The notes beneath the pieces are model-generated. The model made no database searches. It had not been told where the DNA came from and saw nothing but the letters and a program-made list of their open reading frames with translations. This document shows, piece by piece, positions 43,643 through 50,608 of a stretch of 64,000 bases of DNA. Both the position numbers and the translations under genes were made by a program. Position 1 is the first letter of the stretch. The number at the start of each line of letters is the position of its first letter. The stretch comes from Taibaiella sp041660405 (lineage in GTDB: Bacteria; Bacteroidota; Bacteroidia; Chitinophagales; Chitinophagaceae), in assembly GCA_041660405.1 (NCBI GenBank), contig JBAZWL010000014.1:1-64000 (forward strand). Reading direction: 5' to 3'.

Positions 43643-44386
43643 ATGATAAGAAAAATAAAGGTTCGAAACCTGACCAATTTAATATTCTTTGCAGCTATGA
43701 GTCTGGGATGTCAAAATTCTGACAGGGCTTTTAAGTCGGAAAAGATTAAGATAGAGAGTGATACGATTGACTATGAATGTACTGATTTTTATTCTGATGG
43801 AGAAGTAATGAGCAGATACTTCTTAAAAGAGAATAAAATTCATGGTTATAATGCTAATTATTACCATAATGGGAAGATAGATTTTGAAGGGAACTGGGAA
43901 ACCGGAAAGAAAAAGGGTCTGTTTAAATACTTTGATTCTTTAGGAAATCTGGAGAAAATTATAGAATTTGTCCCATTTAGAGATAGTTTGAACTCTCGAC
44001 CAAATCAGGTTATTAAAATAAATACAGCTGGCGATACAATTGTAGATAAGAGTCTCTATTACGAGTACTATTCTGTAAGTGATACAATCAAAAGCGGGGT
44101 GCCGTATGAATTTAAAATAGTGCTAAGAGGGCATATCTATGACAATGCGTTTATCCGGTTTTGCGACTTCGACGATAAATTTAACCTGGCCTATGATGAG
44201 GAAAAATGCGAAGTGGTAAATACGGTTAATTTCGGAATCCAGTTGAAATATACAAGGACAAAAATTGGTGTAAATTATTTGCGAGGTGTTATAGTTAACT
44301 ATAATAGAGATCCGACCACGAATGAGGCTTATGTTGGCAAGTATGTAGAAGTATATTTTTCACATAAGTTTTATGTGGTGCCATAA
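43643..44386 (+). CDS. MORN/YwqK-like lipoprotein, candidate immunity protein 2
   Basis: 247 residues. Lipobox SLGC near residue 23. It has the same layout as its neighbour: MORN-like units (YFLKENKIHGYNANYYHNGK, DFEGNWETGKKKGLFKYFDS), then a beta-rich C-terminal domain. The gene is followed by a near-copy of the neighbour's terminator, so gene plus terminator were duplicated. Orphan immunity genes behind RHS toxins are a known pattern; function here is inference. Confidence 0.75.
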   Translation: MIRKIKVRNLTNLIFFAAMSLGCQNSDRAFKSEKIKIESDTIDYECTDFYSDGEVMSRYFLKENKIHGYNANYYHNGKIDFEGNWETGKKKGLFKYFDSLGNLEKIIEFVPFRDSLNSRPNQVIKINTAGDTIVDKSLYYEYYSVSDTIKSGVPYEFKIVLRGHIYDNAFIRFCDFDDKFNLAYDEEKCEVVNTVNFGIQLKYTRTKIGVNYLRGVIVNYNRDPTTNEAYVGKYVEVYFSHKFYVVP

Positions 44387-44424
44387 CATTTGAAAGCTTG
44401 TTCAGGTCAATAATGTCCTTAGCT

Positions 44425-44451
44425 ATCGGGTAGAAATGTTTTCTACCCGAT
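44425..44451 (+). terminator. Terminator 2 of the duplicated lipoprotein cassette
   Basis: ATCGGGTAGAAA / TTTCTACCCGAT with loop TGT; identical arms to 43579-43605. Confidence 0.85.
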
Positions 44452-44538
44452 ATTCTTGTCAAAATGACGAATAGTCACAGGCATATTAATTTTTTAATTA
44501 CTCTCGTCAGCGCAGAGAATCTCTAATAAAGTTTATAA

Positions 44539-45096
44539 ATGGTAGTACAAGAAAATATTGGAGAACAGCATCCATTAACAGTAGATGAGCATGAATTACT
44601 TACCCATATTTATCAAAAGAGGTTTCGGTTTTTTATTGGTATTTACCTTTTTCTAATTGGCGTAGCTTTTTTTTCGGCGCTAAGTATTAGTGGGAGAAAG
44701 CCTAGACTCAGCCACATGTCTTATACAAGTAATGGCTACCATTATGATGAGCGGAAAACAGGTTTGTCGCATATGCAGATGTATGGGATAACTATTCCTT
44801 TGTTGGAAGGGTTGGTTATTGGCACAGGAATACTTGTTTATCGGAAAAGGATAAGGCCACTAAGAAAAGATGCAAAGAATGGTGTAAAGGAAACCATCCA
44901 CTATCCGATAACACAAAAACAAAATTTTCAGCAAACAGGGCAATACTTTATAGGAACTAATCATCCTGATTATTTGTTTCACGAAGTTGACTATGAAACA
45001 TGGCAACAGGTGAATGTAGGTGATAGCTTTGCAGTTTATCGTGCTCCTTTATCAAAATATGTTTTTAATGGTAATGGCAAGTACAGTATTATGTAG
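44539..45096 (+). CDS. Hypothetical two-helix membrane protein (185 aa)
   Basis: Two hydrophobic helices (FFIGIYLFLIGVAFFSALSI and ITIPLLEGLVIGTGILVY) separated by a polar loop, followed by a soluble C-terminal domain with EVDYETWQQVNVGDSFAVYR. No recognised family. Lies behind the RHS locus, so a further immunity or accessory role is possible but unproven. Confidence 0.65.
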   Translation: MVVQENIGEQHPLTVDEHELLTHIYQKRFRFFIGIYLFLIGVAFFSALSISGRKPRLSHMSYTSNGYHYDERKTGLSHMQMYGITIPLLEGLVIGTGILVYRKRIRPLRKDAKNGVKETIHYPITQKQNFQQTGQYFIGTNHPDYLFHEVDYETWQQVNVGDSFAVYRAPLSKYVFNGNGKYSIM

Positions 45097-45176
45097 AAAA
45101 CATAACTAGCCTTTCTCGCTATTGCATGCCATGAATATCACACCCGCAATTTCAAACCAAAAGAGTATTTGAAGTA

Positions 45177-46058
45177 ATGACTGAACACAAAGACAGAGTA
45201 ACCATTGGACTTAGATTAGCTTCCATGTTGGTTGACCATTTTGCGATGACTTTTATAATAATGATTATTGTTATACCGGGCTTTGCGTTCTCGATGTTTA
45301 GTGCTTTTGACATTGATCACGAACCGTCAAGCTTTAAAATAGGAAATATGTTTTTCCTTGTTGCACTTGGTTTTTCAGCATATTTCAACAAAGATATTTT
45401 TAACGGAAGGAGCCTGGCAAAAAGAATTTTAAAAATGCAGGTCATCGATAACAAAACAGATCAAGTAGCTTCGCCTCTTAAATGTTTAGTAAGAAACCTG
45501 ACAATTCCTATCTGGCCTATTGAAGTAATTTTTGTACTCATCGATCCTAAAAGAAGGCTTGGAGATAAAATTGCCGGAACAAGAATTGAATATGTAGAAA
45601 ACCCTGAAAAGGTAAGAATCAATTGGCGAAAAATATTTGCCCCACTCTTAATTGCAGTTGGTTTTTCAATCTTGATTTCGTTACCATTTATAATATTGAG
45701 TCATTCACTTTCACCAAGAAGAGTTGAGTTTATAGCTACTTCATTAAATGAACAGGAAAGCAAAAGCGCAAATCAAGTTTTTGAAACAGGACTAAATGGA
45801 CTAATCAAAAAGGCAGACTTTAAAGTTTATGACAAAGTAACAAACGACAATAGAAAATACGTTGCTGGTATATTATACTTCAACAACAAAGCTGATTACA
45901 ACAACTTTGAAACTTCAGAAAATGAAATAGCAAAATTGTTAGCCAAAAGGTTCCCGTTAAAGAACCATATTTGTTTTCTAAAATTCGTTTATCAGCAAAG
46001 TGGGAGCATTAGTACGACACAAAAACTGTACGATGCAAGAAAGCCAACGAATGAATAA
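45177..46058 (+). CDS. RDD family membrane protein
   Basis: 293 residues. The RDD domain covers ~1-150: RLASMLVDHFAMTFIIMI with the Arg/Asp pair, NGRSLAKRILKMQVID, and DPKRRLGDKIAGTRI. A further helix (LLIAVGFSILISLPFIIL) leads to a ~100-residue soluble C-terminal domain. RDD proteins are inner-membrane proteins, some implicated in ion transport; specific function unknown. Terminator-like hairpin at 46197-46231. Confidence 0.85.
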   Translation: MTEHKDRVTIGLRLASMLVDHFAMTFIIMIIVIPGFAFSMFSAFDIDHEPSSFKIGNMFFLVALGFSAYFNKDIFNGRSLAKRILKMQVIDNKTDQVASPLKCLVRNLTIPIWPIEVIFVLIDPKRRLGDKIAGTRIEYVENPEKVRINWRKIFAPLLIAVGFSILISLPFIILSHSLSPRRVEFIATSLNEQESKSANQVFETGLNGLIKKADFKVYDKVTNDNRKYVAGILYFNNKADYNNFETSENEIAKLLAKRFPLKNHICFLKFVYQQSGSISTTQKLYDARKPTNE

Positions 46059-46196
46059 GCTAGCCAGCAATCGGTACTGCTGCTAACGTTTTTCGTTTCC
46101 CCCGTTCTTCGTAGTGTTCCATAATGCTCGCGGCTGTCCTGACGTCTGCGACTCAGGACAAACAACAACGACCTGCGGAGCAGACAAAATAAAATT

Positions 46197-46231
46197 AAGC
46201 AGCCAGACTTTAAAGCAAAGCCTGGCTGTTT
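46197..46231. terminator. Hairpin inside the left side of the RAYT element
   Basis: AAGCAGCCAGACTTT faces AAAGCCTGGCTGTTT with two mismatches, followed by AATTTTC. It may terminate RDD transcripts or insulate the transposase gene. Confidence 0.55.
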
Positions 46232-46289
46232 AATTTTCTGCAACCGATTGTTCACCGACGATTAAGAAACAATAACTTTATCTAAAAAA

Positions 46290-46841
46290 ATGAGTGAAGG
46301 TGGATATAAAATAAGGAACGAAGCAGGTATTCATTTTGTAACATTTGCAGTGGTAGAATGGGTAGATGTATTTACAAGAAAAGAATACCGTGATATTATT
46401 GTGGACAGTATCAACTACTGCCAGAAAGAGAAAGGGTTGGTACTGCACAGCTGGTGCCTGATGAGTAATCATATTCATTTAGTTGTATCAGCAAGGGAGG
46501 AGAATACCAGTGATATATTGCGTGATTTTAAGAAATTTACGAGTAAACAGATTGTACAGGCCATAAGCAGCAATCCACAGGAAAGCAGAAAGGAATGGAT
46601 GTTGCGTATATTTGAACAGGCAGGCACTGCAAACAGTCGGAATACAAAGTATCAATTCTGGCGGCAGGATAACCAACCTAAAGAATTGTTTACAGAAAAG
46701 TTTAGTTATCAGAAGTTGGAATACATTCATAGAAACCCTGTGGAAGCAGGTATTGTAGATAAGGCAGAAGATTATTTGTACAGCAGTGCAAGAGATTATT
46801 ATGGTACCGGGAAAGGTTTATTAGATGTAGTGCTGTTGTAA
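46290..46841 (+). CDS. REP-associated tyrosine transposase (RAYT, Y1/IS200-like)
   Basis: 183 residues. It carries the HUH motif SNHIHLVVS, the helix SDILRDFKKFTSKQIVQ, the WRQDNQPKEL stretch and KLEYIHRNPVEAGIVDKAEDYLYSSARDYYG, with the catalytic Tyr in the YLYSSARDY block. These features define the TnpA-REP/RAYT branch of IS200/IS605-like single-strand transposases, which act on the flanking REP hairpins. Confidence 0.95.
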   Translation: MSEGGYKIRNEAGIHFVTFAVVEWVDVFTRKEYRDIIVDSINYCQKEKGLVLHSWCLMSNHIHLVVSAREENTSDILRDFKKFTSKQIVQAISSNPQESRKEWMLRIFEQAGTANSRNTKYQFWRQDNQPKELFTEKFSYQKLEYIHRNPVEAGIVDKAEDYLYSSARDYYGTGKGLLDVVLL

Positions 46842-47066
46842 CTTATTTATTTTGTCTGCTCCGCAGGTCGTTGTTGTTTGTCCTGAGTCGCAGACGTCAG
46901 GACAGCAGCGAAGTTGAAGACTACGGATAGCGGGGGGCATAACGTAATTGAAAGTCGCAGCTTTGAGATCTGAACGCACAAGTGTTACACCCACAATATC
47001 CAAAATAGGTGAAAACGTGCAAGGAATGATATACTAAAATTATTATCACATTAAAAGAATGAGTTT

Positions 47067-47396
47067 ATGAATAACTATTATGGTTTAGTTTTGTCAGCTA
47101 TTTTTCTGTCAGGATGTGGATGCTATGAATTTGCCAGTTCAATAAAAAAAAATGTAACTCCGATGCACTTTAACGGTAAAGTAGAAAATAAATACCTGGA
47201 TTCTACAGACAGAATGGCTCCCAAGGTCACTTTAGAGGATGGGAAGGTATATCCAATTTATGCCTATGAAATGTATGATGATCTACAACCTCGTGATTCT
47301 ATAACCAAAGATGCAGGAACATTGAAATACGTGTTAGTTAGAGATGGACAACAAAAGGTTTATTATCCAAAATGTGATGGTAAAGAAATAAAATAA
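47067..47396 (+). CDS. Small lipoprotein (109 aa)
   Basis: Signal with lipobox FLSGC at ~14-18, then a short beta-rich domain (MAPKVTLEDGKVYPIYAYEM, LKYVLVRDGQQKVYYPKCDG). Family not recognised. It lies between the RAYT element and a group II intron, at the end of the RHS locus. Confidence 0.7.
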   Translation: MNNYYGLVLSAIFLSGCGCYEFASSIKKNVTPMHFNGKVENKYLDSTDRMAPKVTLEDGKVYPIYAYEMYDDLQPRDSITKDAGTLKYVLVRDGQQKVYYPKCDGKEIK

Positions 47397-47992
47397 ATAT
47401 ACTCTCAATTTACTTAAGCATCTAAAACTTAAATGAAGATTGGTTCAAGGTGTGCCGTGAATGAATAGTAAGCTTCTTACTAATCAATGTTGGATAAAAG
47501 ATGGTAGTAGGTCTACCGAAATCGCTGTGCAAGCGGAGGTTTCAAACCGCCTCTCGGTGCTTGGTCAGTAATGATCAGGTATTGAACGGAAAGAGGAAAA
47601 GGCTGTCTTGAACAGTCAGGTACGGGTAAGAGAGATGAATGACAATGAACCACCGAAGAAGTGATGAGATAATTTAAACACATTGCCAAAAGGTAGTTGT
47701 CTTGAAGATTACTGAAAGATTATAGCGGGAGCTTGCATACTGGCTATAAGGCAATCGTCATTAAGGTGGCATGACTCTTATTCAGGCTTTTATTTGAAAC
47801 ACGGGAAGTCCATGTTGCATGTAAAGTGAAAGGTACAAATGGATCGTATCCATAAGACTGAAAGTAGCGATGGCAGCAAGGATGGCGGATGATGCTGTAG
47901 TAGCGTTGAGGCCTTTGTAATGAAGGAGGAGCGAAGGGCATCAGTCATGTAGTTGAAAGTGTTTTAACAACTTTGAAAAGAGAAGGATTAAA

Positions 47993-49243
47993 ATGTTTGA
48001 GACAAAATCAACCACAGTACCGATAACCAAAGAAATGGTGAAGGAAGCATACAGGAAAGTAAAGGCAAACCATGGCGGTGCAGGGGTTGATAAAGAAAGC
48101 TTGGATTCATTTGAGACAGACCTACTCAACAATTTGTACAGACTATGGAACCGCCTGAGTTCCGGCAGTTATTTTCCTAAACCCGTTCGTGAGGTGTCGA
48201 TACCCAAGGTTAACGGGAGCAAACGCATACTTGGTATTCCAACGGTAAGCGACCGGATAGCACAACAAGTGATCAAGAGCTATATAGAACCAAGGTTAGA
48301 AGCAACATTCAGTAATCATTCCTATGGCTACCGTCCATTGAAAAGTGCCCATGAAGCAGTGCAGGCCGTAAGGGATAATGTACGGCAGTATGCCTGGGTT
48401 ATTGATATGGATATCAAAAGCTTCTTTGATGAAGTAAGCCATGAGTTATTATTGAAAGCTTTGGATTGCCATGTGGAAGAGAAGTGGGTAAAGATGTACA
48501 TTGTAAGATGGCTTGAAGCCCCTTCACAATCACCAGATGGCGAGTTGAGGTCCAAAGCAGGACAAGGTACGCCACAAGGAGGCGTGATAAGTCCATTGCT
48601 TGCTAACCTGTATCTGCATTATGTTCTGGATAAATGGCTTGCAAAACATTACCCACAGGTAGCTTTCGTACGCTATGCAGATGATGTAATTGTTCATTGC
48701 AATAATGAAGCGGAAGCCAGCCAAATACTTGACGCTATAGGTCAAAGATTGAAGGAGTGTAAATTGCGTTTAAATGAAGAGAAGACTAAGATTGTTCATT
48801 GCCAAAGTTATTGGTTCAGAGCAAAGAATGACTATAAGAAGAAGTTTGACTTTCTGGGATTTACTTTTAAGCCTCGATCCGCCGCCTCAAAACGAGGCGG
48901 TATGATTTTGAGTTACGATTGTGCAATAAGCCAAAGTGCTCAAAGCTGCATCGTAGAAGGGTGGCAGCAATGGAGGTTTCATAAGGACAGCACCTTAACG
49001 ATACAAAAGATTGCTACAAAAATCAATCCGCAAATGATTGGAGTCATCCGTTATTATGGGAAGTTTAAACTTTGGACATTACAAACCTTAGTACGTCAGT
49101 TTCACTTTCGATTAGCAAAATGGGTATTGAATAAGTACAAACGTTTTAAAGGTAGTTACAACAAAGCATATAGATGGTTGCACACAATAAAAGCAGACTA
49201 TCCTACTATGTTTTACCATTGGGCACTTTATAAAACGATGTGA
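47993..49243 (+). CDS. ltrA: Group II intron reverse transcriptase/maturase
   Basis: 416 residues. RT motifs: SIPKVNGSKRILGIPTVSDR, YGYRPLKSAHEAV, WVIDMDIKSFFDEV, GQGTPQGGVISPLLANLYLH, the catalytic FVRYADDVIVH (YADD), then LGFTFKPR and a maturase (X) region (TIQKIATKINPQMIGVIRYY). No HNH endonuclease domain follows, so mobility would use a pathway not needing second-strand cleavage. Full length for an endonuclease-less intron protein. Confidence 0.95.
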   Translation: MFETKSTTVPITKEMVKEAYRKVKANHGGAGVDKESLDSFETDLLNNLYRLWNRLSSGSYFPKPVREVSIPKVNGSKRILGIPTVSDRIAQQVIKSYIEPRLEATFSNHSYGYRPLKSAHEAVQAVRDNVRQYAWVIDMDIKSFFDEVSHELLLKALDCHVEEKWVKMYIVRWLEAPSQSPDGELRSKAGQGTPQGGVISPLLANLYLHYVLDKWLAKHYPQVAFVRYADDVIVHCNNEAEASQILDAIGQRLKECKLRLNEEKTKIVHCQSYWFRAKNDYKKKFDFLGFTFKPRSAASKRGGMILSYDCAISQSAQSCIVEGWQQWRFHKDSTLTIQKIATKINPQMIGVIRYYGKFKLWTLQTLVRQFHFRLAKWVLNKYKRFKGSYNKAYRWLHTIKADYPTMFYHWALYKTM

Positions 49244-49255
49244 TTTACATGACAA

Positions 49256-49289
49256 GAGCCGTATGAATCGAGAGGTTCACGTACGGTTC
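49256..49289 (+). ncRNA. Group II intron domain V
   Basis: 34-nt hairpin GAGCCGTATG...CGTACGGTTC with internal AGAG loop region, the expected length and catalytic AGC triad, 13 bases after the maturase stop codon. Confidence 0.88.
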
Positions 49290-49411
49290 TGTGAGAGACT
49301 CGGGCTGAAATGCCTCTGTCTACTCGACTATGCGGTGTTGCCCTTGTGCGACAGCGTACTCGGACTTTTTTATTTTGGGGTGGCAGGATAAGCAAGCAAA
49401 AGCATCACCAG

Positions 49412-49438
49412 CCGTTCTTTAGCAAAGAGCGGTTGTTT
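49412..49438 (+). terminator. Hairpin with T-run downstream of the intron
   Basis: CCGTTCTTT / AAAGAGCGG (one G-U pair), loop AGC, followed by TTGTTTTTG. Confidence 0.65.
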
Positions 49439-49513
49439 TTGTGTAAGGTGTATATTTATTAAGTATTGATAATGATTGTTTTGTGCTTTAGGTATGGCCT
49501 TACCTAATAGCGG

Positions 49514-49778
49514 AACGAGGTCCTGCTACCTATACAACGAGGTCAACCTACTTATGTAGCAAGGTACCACCTCGTTCTAAACGAGGTCATCCTACCTGTA
49601 CAACGAGGCCGACCTACCTATATAGCAAGGTGGTACCTCGTTCTGTAGGCATGTCTTGCTACCTATATAACGAGGCCAACCTACTTATGTAGCAAGATAC
49701 CACCTCGTTCCAAACGAGGTCATCCTACTTGTACAACGAGGCCAACCTACCTATATAGTAAGGTGGCACCTCGTGCAG
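49514..49778. repeat. Array of four 66-bp units, each made of three 22-bp modules
   Basis: Module order in every unit is AACGAGGTCnnCCTACCTGT-like, AACGAGGCCnACCTACCTAT-like, then AGCAAGGTnnnACCTCGTTC-like (22 bases each, one module 23). The first and third modules are partly inverted (AACGAGGT / ACCTCGTT), so each unit can fold. Units 1 and 3, and 2 and 4, share more bases, hinting at a 132-bp higher-order step. No open frame spans it, and there are no unique spacers as in CRISPR. Confidence 0.85.
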
Positions 49779-49831
49779 CGTGAGGTGGGGCTATTTTCCT
49801 TCATTTTTTTTTGGATTATCCGTAATAGGAA

Positions 49832-49857
49832 AGCCGCCCTTTTTTCAAAGGAGCGGC
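49832..49857. terminator. Hairpin after the repeat array
   Basis: AGCCGCCCTTT / AAAGGAGCGGCT with a one-base bulge. Between here and 50608 I see no credible gene; an open frame at 50142-50324 has no promoter or family match. Confidence 0.5.
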
Positions 49858-50608
49858 TATTTGTTCTGGCTAAACGATATTTAGCCTTTGTATAAATACT
49901 TCTTGATCTTTATAATCTTTCGGTAATCAACAGTATCACAACCGCACAAATACCTACACAACTATTTTTGCGCATACTTGCAGGAATGTGGGTGGTTGTA
50001 TTGCTTATAAACCAAGTCTGTAATTTGTTCATTTTTAAATGGATAATCTAAGAGCAGATACTTCACGATAAAAAAATATTAAGTTCATTTTTATTATTCA
50101 AAACTTATTTATACTTTTCTGGAACCAAACACGTAATCCTTATGTTTCCGAAAAGATTGGCAACAAACAACCATGCTATACCCATGCATGAAGTTAGCTT
50201 TGTAATCAAAGATTTATATCCTGATGCCGGCATTTCCCGGCGAATCACCCCCGATGCTTCATTTCATATAGTAACTACATCCGAAATGGATTTAGATGTA
50301 CGTAATATTCCCATACCCCGGTGAAATAGCTTCTTCGCCATACCCTATTGTTAAAGTACTATTAAACGATCATGAGTGCTAATCTAATGTCATCAGACCT
50401 AAAAGATCATGACTTTATATGGTAAAACATACTGTTTGAAAAATATTATTGTTCCCATTTCAAAAGCATTAAGTAATTGATACAATGCTATGACCTTTAT
50501 TATTGGTCACAAAAAAAACGAACTGATCTGTGTCCGATAGGTATGCAGATAATAATAAAACTATTGAACCTTTCTCTTTCAATTTTTGAACCAAAAACAA
50601 CCAATAAA

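Larger units (their letters stand above)
46133..46906 (+). mobile_element. RAYT element: REP-type transposase gene between 60-bp perfect inverted repeats
   Basis: 46133-46192 and 46847-46906 are identical in inverted orientation over 60 bases. Each holds a REP-like hairpin (GTCCTGA / TCAGGAC around CGTCTGCGAC). Outside them similarity continues more weakly (ACTACG, CGGGGG, AACGT). The enclosed gene is a REP-associated tyrosine transposase. Perfect identity of the arms suggests recent insertion or active conservation. Confidence 0.85.
47452..49328 (+). mobile_element. Group II intron with reverse transcriptase
   Basis: The 5' end fits GTGCCGTGAATG at 47452, a variant of the GUGYG start. An ~540-base structured RNA precedes the reverse transcriptase. 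Domain V (49256-49289) and a domain VI-like hairpin follow, with the likely 3' end at CTACTCGAC (49328), or 3 bases later if it ends in AT. Exon junctions are therefore uncertain by a few bases. Inserted 55 bases after the small lipoprotein gene; no interrupted reading frame is evident, and no terminator hairpin precedes it, unlike class C introns. Confidence 0.85.

Noticed and set aside
42756..47396. Integron-like cassette array behind the RHS genes
   Set aside because: Spaced single genes on one strand suggested cassettes, but no attC-type sites recur between them and no integrase is present.
49514..49778. CRISPR array
   Set aside because: Modules are contiguous 22-base repeats with no unique spacers, and no cas gene is in the window.
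49986..50051. 21-residue hydrophobic peptide after a TATTTTTG-like box
   Set aside because: Too short to judge; the box has one base too many for TAnnTTTG, and no toxin-antitoxin layout is seen.
50142..50324. 60-codon plus-strand open frame before the adhesin-like gene
   Set aside because: No promoter box, no family match and compositional text typical of chance.
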